Shown: positions 43,617 to 57,000 of the stretch, piece after piece
Numbering within the stretch: position 1 is the first letter of the stretch
Layout of the letters: each line of letters starts with the position of its first letter
From: Trichosphaerium sp. ATCC 40318
Taxonomy: Eukaryota; Discosea; Flabellinia; Trichosidae
Direction of reading: 5' to 3'
Length of the DNA: 64,000 nt
NCBI GenBank assembly: GCA_038496445.1
Contig: JALMLS010000507.1
Location: 558,001 to 622,000 of the forward strand
Translations under genes and position numbers: made by a program
The notes under the pieces: model-generated
What the model was told of the DNA's origin: nothing
The model's input: the letters and a program-made list of their open reading frames with translations, nothing else
Database searches by the model: none

Positions 43617-45668
43617 TTACATATGCACATCACCATGGGCGTGACCATGTCCGCCATGTGAATGACCATGGCCACCGTGGGAGTGTCCATGACTGTATTG
43701 GCCACCATAACCGTCTGAACCACCTACAACACTTAGAAAACAAACGAAAATAAATTACGCACGATAATCTCCGTAGCCATTTCCTTGGGAACCATGTTGA
43801 TGTGCTGTTGGATCCTGAAAAATTTTATTAATTTGCTTAGTTGTCATGTGTTTTGTTATGTACCTCCTTTGGCTTCTGTGGGAGACCTTCAGTTGCTGGT
43901 AGAGTATCTACAAAGTCGTTTATAAAGTCTGCGAGCTGTGTAGGTTGGTCTTCTTGTGGAAAGTGTTTACTTTCAAGAATAGCTGATTGTTGTATCATAA
44001 AATTTTGTTCGATGTACTCCTTTTGTCCTTTAAAACAAACCAATTAAACACTAATCTTATGCGATATGATCGCTTTAATTTACCTTGAGAATCAGGTATG
44101 ACGTCATCATCTACCCAAACAAGTTGTGTAGGTTTATCGATTCGTTGTAATCCATCAAGAATAAATTTCTACAAGAGAAAAATTAGGTAATGCATTGCAA
44201 CTTTTCAAAAAAAGAATGTTGGCGTACGTTGTGTTCTTGACTCGTTTGAAAACTCTTCATTGTTTTCAAGAAAGCTTTTTCTCCTTTCTTTGTACTTAAT
44301 AGGTATTGGTACGCATAAATATCCTGTAAGTAAAACTTAGAACTCTTTGGCATTCGAAGTCAAATAGTAACGCCAAAAAGCTTTGCTAGCACGAAAGGAG
44401 CAACAGCGGAATAACCCGCTAATAAGAATGTTGGATAAACACCAACATATGTAAGTTCTTAAGAAGAAGGCTAGGTAAAGCCAGAAACGTAAGGTAACGG
44501 AAAAGAAGATTTACCTTTTGTGTGATGGCATTTGAACCAAATATTCTGAATATAATAGTTGTCATAAAATTAAGCATTGGTGTTGTCATGAGCTTAAATG
44601 TTATACTATCAACGTAAGGAATTGTGAATAGATTCATAGGGAAAGGAGGTTCAAAGTCCTTAACATTAAGCATTGTATTACAGATTGTAATACTAGCAAC
44701 TTTTTCAGGATTTTTAATTGCAAATTCTGCACCTATTGGTCCTACACATAACAATGAATAACATTGAAACATCATGCCATTTTTCTCTTTTTTACATACC
44801 TGCAATATCATGGACTACGATATGAGATGGAGGCAAGCTCATAACATCAAAAACGCTCTTTGTAATGTCTGCAAGCAAAAGCGCAAAAAACTTAGTAATT
44901 GTCACAAGCTTTTGTCTTAAAATACCTGCAAGGTCTGACCATGAATATGAACCATCTGGTGCTTTATCTGATAGCCCTTTATTGTATAATGAGTCCACAA
45001 AAAAAACCAAAAAAAAAAAACCAGACAAAGGCGATCACGTGACACTTACCCATGCTTGGAAAATCAAATGCAATTACTCTTTTATTCCTTTTTGCAAGAA
45101 GGGGGATAACTTTACGGTACAAGAAGCTTGATGCAGGCACCTAAAATAGTTCATTTAACCAAGCGTGAAAAATCCAAGCATTTTGAAAAAAAACACGTCA
45201 ACAATTTTTTCTGGTTGTAAAAACGAAGTTTTCCGCGTCTGCGATACGTGTTGTTCTCGTTGACACGATCTGTGGTATATTTATGCTTATGTTTTCTAAA
45301 ATACTTACGCCATGTAGGAGGACGATTGTTTCTTGCCATGGGTTGCCCTCAGCACGTATGAATATTTCGACTTGACGTTTACCATCCCAAACTTGAATAA
45401 ATTGTCCCTAACATACCGTTAATATCTATTTTTTCACTAAACCTACGCGTTGGGTATGTTCAGCAACGCTGACGGGCATTTGGAAGTATTCTGCCTTTTG
45501 AGCTGTCATTAACATATAACTCACGGCAATAAGGCCAACGAGCACTGTTACAACAACGCAGTAATTAATTCCAGGCTTCTCCTGCTCCTCTGCTTCTTCA
45601 TCAACTTCATCTACCTTCTCTTTTCCAGGCCTTAACGGCTCAGATTCTTCCTTCTTACGCTCTGCCAT
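43617..45668 (-). CDS. Membrane-anchored epoxide-hydrolase/dehalogenase-like alpha/beta hydrolase, His-rich tail
   Basis: Starts at ATG 45668 and ends at TAA 43617-43619. First exons are 45668-45447, 45407-45309, 45140-45050, 44976-44926, 44868-44800 and 44741-44515. The N-terminus is a charged cytosolic head followed by one membrane helix (INYCVVVTVLVGLIAVSYML). The hydrolase part has VLLHGVPASSFLYR, the nucleophile region VVHDIAGPIGAEFA with Asp as in epoxide hydrolases and haloalkane dehalogenases, a late acid in VDDDVIPDS, and a catalytic His in KHFPQEDQP. The C-terminus is a His/Gly repeat (HGHSHGGHGHSHGG...), likely to bind metal. The substrate cannot be told from the sequence. Confidence 0.82.
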
Positions 45669-45786
45669 TGGCTTGTACAATAAATTCTCAAAGACTAACT
45701 TAAACCCAACAAGTTAAGTTCAACAAAAACGTTTACTTGTCTTGTAGAACAATCATTAACAGTACATATTAAAGCATAAGTATGTG

Positions 45787-48358
45787 TTACTCTTCCATCG
45801 GATCATCTTAAACAAGTGTTATAATCAATATAAAAACGCGTAGTACCTTCAAATGAGTCGCTCAAACCATCCATAAGCGCTTGTAGTTTTCTACCAGCGA
45901 GCATAGCCAAATCTGTCATTTTTTGCCTATGAGGCATTTGACTACTCTCAAGCATACCTGCAACACAGTAAAAGAGAATAAAACACAAGAGATGAAGTGT
46001 ACCCGACAACCGCTCAGTTACAGATTCAAGGTCGGCCTGTAGATACTCAAACAACTCCTTTTTTGCTCCAGTCTTCAAATAAAAAGCGTACACATACGTA
46101 TGCTTTAACGTTCGTCGACACTAAACAACAAAGGTTAAAAACCTCATTCTCATAGATCATTTGTTGTTGATTATGCGAACACGTACTTCTATCAGTTGCT
46201 CTGTTGCTTTGTCTACAAAACTTACATCAAATCCTTGAATATGACCTCTAGCTTTACGAAGTTTCATCATAGTGCTAATAGCCTTCTCACGTAGACCAAG
46301 CTATTAAGGTCGTTACAAATCAAGATCAATGAATTGTACAGCTCTAATTACAAACCTCCAGTTTCCCTGAGCTCTCATGTGCACTGTAACGCATCCAGTA
46401 ATGTAAATAACGCTCTAATTTTTCTCTACCAGAAGCTTGACTATCCAACACTTCTTTCGCTTTGTACGAATTCTTTAAATTGTTAGTTCCTTAAAAAAAA
46501 AGGAACTGTAAGGTTTCCCTCTTTACAACTTACACACGAACTATGACCCCTCCAATCACCCATACATAGCCAACAAAATTCCCCCTTACATTTACGACAT
46601 GTCATATGATTACCTAAATACCACTGTGAGTTCACCAACACTTGGAAACTGAGATTACAACTTACATCCGCCATTCTTCTCTATAGAAGAATTACACTTT
46701 GGACAGTCTTTTGTGTTTGCTGAAAGCCAATTAAAAGTTTCAGAATCATCTTGTGCTTTCTTCTCCCAAGCACTAAGCATCTTGCACTGTAGAAGTATAC
46801 CAGTTAATGTGCTGATATTCTTTTAAGTATTTGTCTTACTGTTGATGGTAAATGAGCTTCTGCAGAGCAATTGAAACAAAATTTATGACCACAACTACAT
46901 ACAACATGCTGTGACAAAAGAAGTTAAAAACCAATGAAATTTCTCCAATTTTTTGTACTTGAGCAGCCTTAGTTTCAGTTCGAACTGCATTTCCACAGTC
47001 TTTAGCAGGACACCTGTATACAATGTTAGTTTTATCAACGATTAAAAAAAGAGGTTTCAAGCACCATTTGACGTATGGGTTATCATCTACAAATAGCTGT
47101 GTTAAGAAGCGACCATACTTGGCATAAATCTCTGGAGAACAAACTTTACGAACAGTTTCCTACAAGGTAAAACAAATGAGTGTTGTTGCTCTGAAACAAA
47201 ATCCGAAGTACACTTACTTCGTCAACGTTTGCATTACATTTATGAGCCATGCAGGTTAAATCAAGTGATCGACCTTCATTAATATGTACTTCAAGATAAC
47301 CTTTCCAACTAAAGGTTTGTTAAGAAATAGAAGAAATAAGTTGGTAGTGCACCAATCTACACAAAATAAATGACCACAACCAAGAGCTCGCTGAACAACA
47401 CAACAATTAGGTATTAATCATATACGCGATAGTTTCTTACTGTATTTTCAGCTGTCAGGTCATCAGCACAGACTAAGCACTCTGATCCAGGAGGTATGTG
47501 AGTAACTTGTGCAGAAGAAGCTGTTTCTAAATAGAAAACTGTTTAGCGAAAACACGTGAGTAACAATCTTAATCATTACCCTTTCTCTCAACTCCAATAG
47601 ATCGTAGAAGCTTCCTTGGATTATCAAAAAACATCTAGATGTAGTAGATTAGCGTAAAAACAACTTTTAAAAAAAGTTGTTTTACCTCCATTAATCTTTG
47701 CTTATCCCATTTTGCCTTTCTCAGCAATGCTGCTGCAGCTGTAATATTAACCTCACATACCTCTACGACCTCTATAATCTCATTAAACATTTGTTCTGAT
47801 ATTTTATCTCTACTAATAACTTCATTTTGACATGTGTCAAGACCTTTACAATGGTTAATACGTGCATTGGAATGAAGCATTTTTCAGAGAAATAAACAAT
47901 AAAAATATGGTTGTTTATGGAAAATAAAGATTCGCGTCTACCTACCCACTACTTTGAAGTGATCTCTTTCAAATTGCTCCATCTCGAATGCTTGGTCTAT
48001 ACTATCGTATCCAGACTCGTATATTTCACCAGAAGCGCTTAGGCCAGAAATAGACGACTTTAATTCAGGCTTTCGTTTTTTGACTGGAGGCTCTCGTGGA
48101 GGATATGTAGGTGGTTTGTATTCGGGTTTAGGTGCTGGTTTTGGTTTACTAGGCGCTGGAGATAGATTCGACGGTTGTGGGTTCGCGAACATGTGGTTAA
48201 TAGCAGCGTCTACGCTTGTATTGCCTTTGACAGTTACATTTTTTTAAATAGTTCCTGTAAAATGTACCAGTAGCACTGAGGGCGCTTTTAGACGCGCCAA
48301 CATCGAATCCCATACTCAATAACGTCGCCAGTAGCATATCATCAACATAATCGCCCAT
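45787..48358 (-). CDS. Ariadne-type RBR E3 ubiquitin ligase
   Basis: Starts at ATG 48358; first exons are 48358-48268 and 48224-47946, then about ten more down to TAA 45787. An N-terminal UBA-like domain ([12 protein letters not shown]...[10 protein letters not shown]) and a Pro/Lys-rich linker precede the RING-IBR-RING module. RING1 has CLVCADDL and [10 protein letters not shown]. The IBR has PAKDCGNAV and [15 protein letters not shown]2 has [20 protein letters not shown], which keeps the catalytic Cys after GG across a splice junction, then FCWLCMGDW. An Ariadne domain ([19 protein letters not shown]) follows. It passes ubiquitin from E2 through the RING2 Cys, often with cullin-RING partners. 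Confidence 0.9.
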
Positions 48359-48537
48359 TTTGTCTAATTTAGCACTATACTATTGGGTGAGGTAAAACTT
48401 TACACAATCAACTGCTTTTTTGCGTTTATTATCTAAATACTCGCATTGACTCGGGTTTGTTCTTTTTTGTAAACCAAAGAAAAACTGAAAGACATTCTGG
48501 AGGTTTATCTTAATTTACATTGCTCACTTTTTAATGT

Positions 48538-51500
48538 CTACTCTACTGTGTACGCATGTACTTTCTTAGACTTAGTTTCTTTTGTTTCTGGTGGATTCAC
48601 AGATAACGTCAAAATAAAGCTTCCAGATACTGTATGAGATGTTCCCGACTTGGGATTAATACCACTCACTTGATCAAAAATAATGGACACAATGTCTGAC
48701 TCGACCTCTACAACCTTTGTTAGCATGTAACACAAAGCCTAGCTATGAAGTAAAACATAGAGTACGTACCTTCTTGTATGAGGTGAATAATAGAGGGTTG
48801 GAGCTTAACAGCACCCTATAAAAGTTGTAAGAAAAAAAGCGGAATAAAAGAAAAAAACATAAAACAAAGAAGTGACTGCTTGGTGCCATACCATGAACTC
48901 GTCTTTGCCGAATTTATCATAATCAAATATAATGACATGAAGGTTTTCAGTATAAGGAACTTGTGTGATATACTGCTCAAGTTGCCAGGAAGGATTACAT
49001 GTCTTTTTCTTTGTTTTTGATTTCCAAAGTTTGTTTTTCATATCAGGTGTATACATCACAATGTAAGGATCAGAACTTCCTGATAAAATCGTCATACACA
49101 AAATCTTGCACGTACATACTAACAAGTACAAGAGAATTCGACAAAATAATTTCGATGACGAATTCTGCGCTTCGAAGAAAAAATCCGGAGTAGACAATTT
49201 TTTTTCGCATGCTACAACAAAAAAACAAGTTCCAGTTCTCATTCAAACCCGAGTTTCCTCCAGCCCCACAGAAAGATACTACGTTATTTCGCTGAAAGAA
49301 TGGTATTTTTCAAGGCGTGGGGGAAAAAGAAGATGAAGAATTTGAATGATTTGAACCGTCACGTTGATGAGACAACACTAGGCAATTTCTTGCTTAGGGT
49401 TAGCCTTACATCAAGGTATAAAAGAAAGGTTTTTGCGCTATATACATACTAGCTCTAGAGCTTCGTTTACCATTGATATCCTTAGCAGCAAGCTCAATGC
49501 CCTTCATTCCCCATATTGTAATATCACATGTACTATTTTTAGGATAATTGTCTTCAAGCTTGTACAACCTGTCCATCATTGCAGGAGATAAATGCTTTGC
49601 ATTCTCGGATTCTACTTCAGAATTTGGTACTCTGATCTCACTTGATAATCTCTGGGTATTGATTGGATCTTGAAATTGTAAAAGACAAATATTGAACGAA
49701 ACTTCAGAATGGTAAAAAAGGGTAAAAAAGGATACATTCCAATTCGTCTTTACCAAAACCAAAGGTTTTAATTAACCCTTCGCACTTGGTACATGTCTTG
49801 ACTGGATCATCAATACCAAATAGCGCTGGTACACAGTATTCCTCAGGTGTGAAGCACGTTTTCTTGTCACAGAGAATGCAACTGCAGATTGGACAAACAA
49901 ACTACCACAAGATTAAAATAACTACAACCAAAAAATACAACGTACTTTCTTCTTGCCTAACTTTTTACTACAGAGATTACATTTCCTCTTATTCTTATTT
50001 GGATTTCCAACTATCACAAAGTTAACAACGTATATATACTAAAACTTTAATATAAAGCATACCAATAACTTGAGAACGAAGCTTAGTAGCAATAGAAGAT
50101 GATAACATTGGTAATGCAACCAATTTATAATTACTATCTCTCTTTTCTTTAGCCTTAATAGCCTGGACGTTATCTCTAATGTAATCAATACACTTTTTTC
50201 TAAAGCAAGCATTAACAAATAAACTATAAGTATTATCAATACCTCAAATGTTTAGCACCAATATTATGTGCAGCTATAATAATTCTTGTAACATTTTCTG
50301 GTTTTAGATCCTTAGAACATTCTCTCTCGTAATGTTGCTGTTTTTTCTGTACCACAAGTTTCGTTAGTGAGGTTATTATAACGTTGTAATAACGCATACC
50401 TTGTCTTTAAATGTATGTGCAAGAACCATCAATGCTAAATCTTTCTTTTCCTTCATCTTCAAGTGTGCGTCAACGTAAGCCATGAAATCGGCTTTAAGTT
50501 CATATGGCCAACTATCTGTTTCACCAGCCTTAACAAGGGCGGTTAAAAAAATGCTTCTCATAACTTCTCGCTCTTTTGCTCGTACCTGCTTTGGGATCTC
50601 TATCAATTTCTCAAGGAGGTACTTAAGTACACCTTGTTGAAAGTTGTAGAATGGGTTGTTTTTCGGCAAGGCTACCCATTTATAAGCTTTCACTCCCCTC
50701 CCCAAGTTACGTACCGATAATGTGTGATTGGATAGCTGGTTGAACAACAGGTGAATTAGCTGGTTGCGGACTTCCACGCAGAATTGATGACGCTGATCGT
50801 ACTGGAGGTGCATCCGAACCACTATTGCAGCAATTAGAAAGACAAATGAAAATCTAAATGAAAGAACATACGGTAGTACTTGAGGCATTTGGTCACCAAG
50901 TATTACCGACATTCTAAGATTACGTTACTACACTACTTTTTTTTTTTAATCACGTGCTTTCTTGCTGAAGGAGAATGAGAAACTGGTGCCATACCAGCAA
51001 GTGGATTTGGTACGCTAGTTACTGTAGTTGGGTCGTGAATTTGTTGCCACATTTGTCCTTCTGTAAAAGAAAAGAATATGAGCTTAACGTCGTAATACAA
51101 ACTTCTCAATTGTACGTACCGCGTATTAATAGATCATAAACATAACCTATGCCTGCTACATCAACCTCAATATCATAGATATCCTTGACAATGAAAGATA
51201 TAGCTTTAATTTTAAGTGCTTCTTCGTTGTAGTTTCCTGCAATATACACAAACTCTTGCATGTCTATTGGAGCGCCTGGGAACAATCTAACACCCAATTA
51301 GCGACACCCAAACAGTACAGCGTACTTCATTGGTATTAAGCATTCTTCAAAGTTCAAACTATACAAACACTTGATAAAAGCACCAAATGAAGGTGGATCA
51401 ACATCAGTAACCTACCAATATTAATCAAGACGAAAAAAATAAAAAGACTTACTGTAATTTGTCGATTTTGGCTTTCAACCATTCCGTGGCTCAACATGCG

Positions 51501-54019
51501 TCTATTTCAAGTTGTGAGCATCCTTTCTGCTTTATAGAAAGAAAGAAAACGTACGAATAGTATTCTGACGATGCGTGTAGTATGGCACGATGAGCTGGGA
51601 TATCAAAACGACCAACTTTGAATGTAATATCATGATACCTTTTAAGGCAAGCTACACTGTGCAAAGACAATTCGTTAAAACTAACTCTTGCTGGGAAGAC
51701 ATTATTTGTCAAAACCATTTCTGTATGCCTACAATTAGGTTAACCCTAAAACCATAAAACAAACGATAAACATACCTAAAGATTTGACCGATTTCATAGT
51801 CTTTAGCAATTCTCTGAATTTGATTAACAAGTGTTTTAGTTCTGGCCAAACATTGTCCCGTGTAAAGCAATTCTAGAGAAAAGAATAAGCTACAGCGTGC
51901 ACTTACCGTCAGATCTACCTATGAACAACAAGAATGCATCATATAACCTACAGAATGGATCTGGTAGATCTATAACGACAATTTGATCCTCTACATATTT
52001 TGATTTAAAATTAAAGTACTTGGCTAATCCTCTTGCACTACAAAAAAGTAATCGGTTTAGAAACACTAAACATAAAAATTTTTAGGTACCTGAGGATAAC
52101 TTGATGTGCGTAAATATAGTCATCATTCTTGAATACGAACTTGACATCAGCGTACAATTCTTTGTTGTTCACTAATTCTTTAAATTGTGCGCCAAATTCG
52201 AGCTCTTTTGTTTTTGGAAGAGGTGGAACATCAGCCTCTATAGGCTTTGACTCCACTTCTTCTTTTTTCGGCTTCTCGATTGCTTCTTCATCAGGAACAA
52301 CTACATATACTATTAGAGGCGTAAGAAACCAAAATACCATACCTGCTTCAGGACAGACCCAAACATCAGATCTTATTTTTGGTTCACGGGTTGGTTCTTT
52401 TTCAAACATTGCTTGAGATTCGTCCGAGTCAGATTCACTAACATACGCAGATCTACAAGAGCATTAAGTATTTTTGCAGAAAAAACAAGGTCTCAATCAT
52501 ACGCTGATGCCAAAAATTCGTCAACACCCATGTGATGTGCTTTAGCAGTTGTTGGACTTGCGGAAGTCGTTCTTTTAATAGTACGCTGAAATTTTGTTCT
52601 GTGACATGTGTAAGAACGCTTATGTATTTATTCAACCCGTACTTGTTGTTTACTTGTTTATTTGTAGCAAAGTTTATAGTATACGGACCACCAGCAAAAA
52701 AACCGTGTTTTAAGATCGTTGTACCTCGAGAACTACCAAAATATTATTTCAGATAACAATAAAAAAAAGTTTTCGGGTATTAGTTGATTTTTAGTTAACC
52801 TACTTGGCCTGCCACGCTGTTTCAAGTAATTGTGTTGTATAGTTATCATAGTCAACCCACACTTTATCATTTTGCCATTTCCAATATATTTTTATTGGTC
52901 TAGGAAAATGGGTTTTAATACTTTCCAAAAAAACACATTGCATGATGCACTAGAAAAAAATAAAAAAGTACTTACGCTTTTTTAGGAGCTGCAGGAGTAA
53001 CATTTGATGAAGATCCATGGCGCTTACCGCGTACTTTGTCCAATCCAACTGGCTTACGCGATGGTTCGCCACGTTTGACGCCAACTTGATGAGCATTAGT
53101 TAATAGATTGAAATGAAAAACAAATTGTGCCAAATGTTTAAATTACGTACAGCTGACCAATTTAATGTTACCAGGTATTTTCTTTGTAGGATTCTTCAAT
53201 GTAGCTGGCTTTGCCAGATGCAAAGGTACTCTAGAAGGCGGTGGAGCTTGTCTCACAGGTGCTGTGTGGAGTACGTTGGTATTTATTCTACCTCCTACAC
53301 CAAGAGGTTGTGATGGCTGTGTTGTATTAAAAGCGAATGCTGGTGGAGCTGTATGCGTCGCCGTGGGGACAGACGCAACCCTGCGAGGGGCGCCAGGCAT
53401 TGCTGGAGCTGCTGGTATCCCACCATGAGTTTGGGCGTAGTGAGCAACTGCGTTTGAACGGAGACCCGGTTTAACTGTTATAGTGTAAGAACGATTTTCG
53501 ATTTTTAGTGGTGCTAGTTGAGTAGAACTAGTTCTTACGTTTGGGTCCAACCCGATTCACATCGCGTTGATAGTTGGAGGCTGTATTTATTTGTACCATT
53601 CTATTCAAGTCGACACTGTATTTGCCATTTGCTGTGCTCTAGATGCGTTTTAGACTGAAACCCAAAAAATTGGGGTAACTGGACATTTTATAGCACCCTA
53701 TACCAGCACCACCTATATGTATACGATTACGTACAACTGAAGGCGCTCCATGAACAAAAGCCATTTCAATAGCAACAGTTGTAGCCTGATCATAGTTCTG
53801 CCAAGCTTTGGAGTCATTTTTCCACTGCCACTTCAGCTTACCTATTTGTGTTTGAGCATAAAAAGGAGTTTTGTTTCATTTGCACCTGCTCGTGCTCCGC
53901 GTTGTATATTAACCAACCACGCATTTTGTTTCTGGCTGGTGTAACGTTCAGTTGTAAAATTATATTTAGGTTATTTTCGCGTACGCTTTGCCAGGAGGCG
54001 GAGGTGGACGCGCGAGCAT
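48538..54019 (-). CDS. WWE-WWE-BTB-BTB-zinc finger-C2 multidomain protein
   Basis: From ATG 54019 (MLARPPPPPGKA) to TAG 48538, with 20 or more exons and roughly 1,200 aa. Order: WWE 1 (LKWQWKNDSKAWQNYD...YSVDLNRMVQIN); a Pro/Ala-rich linker (GIPAAPAMPG); WWE 2 (KIYWKWQNDKVWVDYDNY...YTINFATNKQVNN); BTB 1 (LYADVKFVFKNDDYIYAHQ); BTB 2 (HDITFKVGRFDIPAHRAILHA) with a BACK-like helical part; a helical region; a Cys-rich finger (CNLCSKK, CPICSCILC, CTKC); and a C2 domain (DITIWGMKGIELAAKD, SSDPYIVM, NPSWQLE, FDYDKFGKDEFMGA). I see no stop, promoter gap or new start between the parts, but it could still be two genes. One intron (49083-49469) is unusually long. Confidence 0.7.
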
Positions 54020-54090
54020 GCTCTGTGCACTGCGTTTAAATGTATAGTAGTACTATTGTTGACTTGTATTTTTAAAATCGGCGAACTAAC
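54020..54090. promoter_or_regulatory. 71-bp divergent promoter region
   Basis: Only 71 bp separate the start codons of the WWE-BTB-C2 gene (minus) and the flippase gene (plus), so both promoters and both 5' UTRs must fit here or overlap the genes. No TATA-like element is obvious. Confidence 0.6.
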
Positions 54091-57000
54091 ATGTCGTTCG
54101 ATGGAGATGATCCACCGACGTCTGTTTTCTCTAAACCAGGAGGAGCAAGTAGTAGACTAGAGCAAATTGATGCGGACACCGATATTTTTGGTCTCAACAC
54201 TCAAAACTACGACACAGATGATGTTAGTAGCGTAATTTTGACTTTGGGAGTCTTACAAGCCTTAGAATGTTGTTGTTGGGTTAGAAACCTCTCAAGACGA
54301 TAGCACAACTGCCGAAGATAGCTATGAAACAGAAGACATAGTAAGTAAAAACATTTTAGGTTTAAATCTGACTCGTCAGGTGATTGAACAGTTGGAAGTG
54401 GTAGATGACCGCGCAAGCACCTCTGCTTCGTTTAAAAGCAAACACCAAAAGGCACGAGCGCCTTTAACGCATTGGTGGGGATCCGTGAAGGAGTCTGTAA
54501 AGAAGGTTTTCCACCGCCCAAAGCATTACCATGACAGGTAAGCAACGTTGACAGCAATCAAAAAAAAGCTTTGTTATCGAAAACTTTTACCCGAGTTTTA
54601 CGCGTATGCGCTTTATATTTATCGCATAGGTTAGGCGCTAGCGTTGTTTTTTCTAACTTTTATATAGGACGGTAGAATTCACTAACGGACGGGTGACAGT
54701 AGTTACTCAGCAGCGTAAATTACCCGCAAACGTTATTAAAAATCAGAAATATAGCATTATAACATTTATCCCTGGTACGCTCTAAAATCCTCCCAACACT
54801 CGGTAGATAACGCTATTGTTTGTTTTAAAAATCTTCGTCTCATTACTAGCCTCTGATAACGTTTTTTAGTCGTGCTTTACGAGCAATTCAAGTTTTTCTT
54901 GAATCTTTACTTTTTGATTGTTGCACTATCACAGTTCATCCCAGCGTTGCAAGTTGGTACGTGACATTAGCACGCGATTTTATTTAGTGGTTTATGACAA
55001 GTTGCCGACTTTCAAATAAAGTGGGTATCAAATACCCGTTAATGTTGTTATTTTAGGGTACCTGTTCACTTATGTGGCTCCTCTTGTATTTGTACTCACT
55101 GTGAGTATACTTAAAGAGGCGTATGATGATTTCCAGCGTTGGTTACGTGATAAACAAGTAAACAATACAATGTATAAGAAACTGACACCTCATGGATTTG
55201 TTGCTATTCCTAGCTTTGAAATTGAAGTAGGAGATCTTGTACAGATAGAAAAGGACCAAAGGGTACGACAACTGTTTTACCTTCTTCTTTTTTGAGTTTG
55301 TATACTCACTTACCACGTAGGTTCCTGCGGATTTAATAATGCTTCGTACCACAGAAAAGAGTGGCGCATCATTTATTAGAACAGATCAATTAGATGGTGA
55401 AACAGATTGGAAATTGCGTAGAGCTGTTCCTTTTTGTCAAAAATACGATACTGATAATGATCTATTGACAATGAGCGCTAGTATTTATGGTACCATTAAA
55501 ATACTAGCGAGTTATCTGAAGAAACTAACTTATTATTAAAAAGTTGAAAAACCAAAAAAAGACATCTACAGCTTTGAAGGGAACTTTACTCATTTTACTT
55601 CTGATTCTAAGAAGGCACGCTTGTTTTTGGTAATAAAAGTCAGTCTACAAAAACTAAATGATGATTTCAGGATGAAGTAGAACCTCTTACTGATGCTAAT
55701 ACTATTTGGTCGTCAACTGTTGTTGCTAGTGGTTCGATTATTGGTTGTGTACGTTGTTTTTTTGATAATGTATAATCTTATTAGTATGGTTAGGTCATTT
55801 ATACCGGTTCTGAGACACGTTCTGTTATGAACACCACACAACCAGGGTCTAAGACTGGAACACTTGATACTGAGCTTAATAATTTATCGAAGGTATGTGC
55901 ATGAGCGTTTATTCTAGTCTATAAGTTTCGCGTTAATGACTTCTTGCAGGTTTTGTTTGCTATGATGGGTGTATTGTCTTTTTTGATGATTGCTTTGAAT
56001 AAATTCCGTGGTATATGGTATATTACATTCTTCCGCTTTGTATTGCTCTTCTCTGCTATCATTCCAATCAGGTGCGTGTGGCTCATATGATGTTGTTAAT
56101 TAAAATATCTCTAATGATGTTACAGTTTACGTGTAAACTTGGATATGGCCAAGACGTTGTATTCGTATTATATGATGCGTGATGCAAAGATTGAAGGCAC
56201 AATTGTTAGAACGAGTACAATTCCAGAAGAATTGGGTAGAATCAATTACTTGTTGACAGATAAGACTGGCACTCTTACACAGAATGGTATGGCTGAATTG
56301 TATTTTTTATTTGATTGATTTTCTTGTAGAAATGATTTTCAAAAAATTACATCTCGGCTCTGTGTCATTCAGTGGTGATACTTTAGACGAAATTAGAAGT
56401 TTATTGAAACAAACCTATTCTACTGATAAGAAAGCAGACCTTTCCACCTCTTCTGTGTTCAGTACGTGGCAATTACATAGCGCAATGTCATTTCATTATA
56501 CCGGTTACTTATTTTTGAACTTTAGCCAAATCCAAGATGGCTAAAACGACTGAAAACCGTATAAGTGTTGCACTACATGCTATGGCATTAGCACATAACG
56601 TCACTCCTACTGTTGATTCAGATGGTGTACGTAGAAACGCGAACTACGTTGTCTTACTCATCCTTTTTTTATAGGTTGTAGAATACCAAGCTAGTAGTCC
56701 TGATGAAGTGGCTCTTGTTAAATTTACAGAAGAAGTTGGTTTAACGCTTTCAAATCGTGATATGAAGACAATAACATTGACAAACCCTAAAAATCGCACC
56801 CAGGTACACATTGTGATTGTACTTTAGTATAGGCATAACTCTAGTACTTAGTCGTATACCATCTTGAATGTATTTCCTTTTACTTCGACTTCTAAACGTA
56901 TGGGTATTATTGTTCGTGATGAAGCTACAGATATAATCACTTTTTATATGAAAGGTATTGCTCATTGTGTTTTTCCTTTAGTTGCAACTATTCTAATGAA

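Noticed and set aside
49083-49469. Extra gene inside the long intron of the WWE-BTB-C2 gene
   Set aside because: The short plus-strand ORFs there (for example 49106-49336) have no motif, and the flanking C2 exons join cleanly across the intron.
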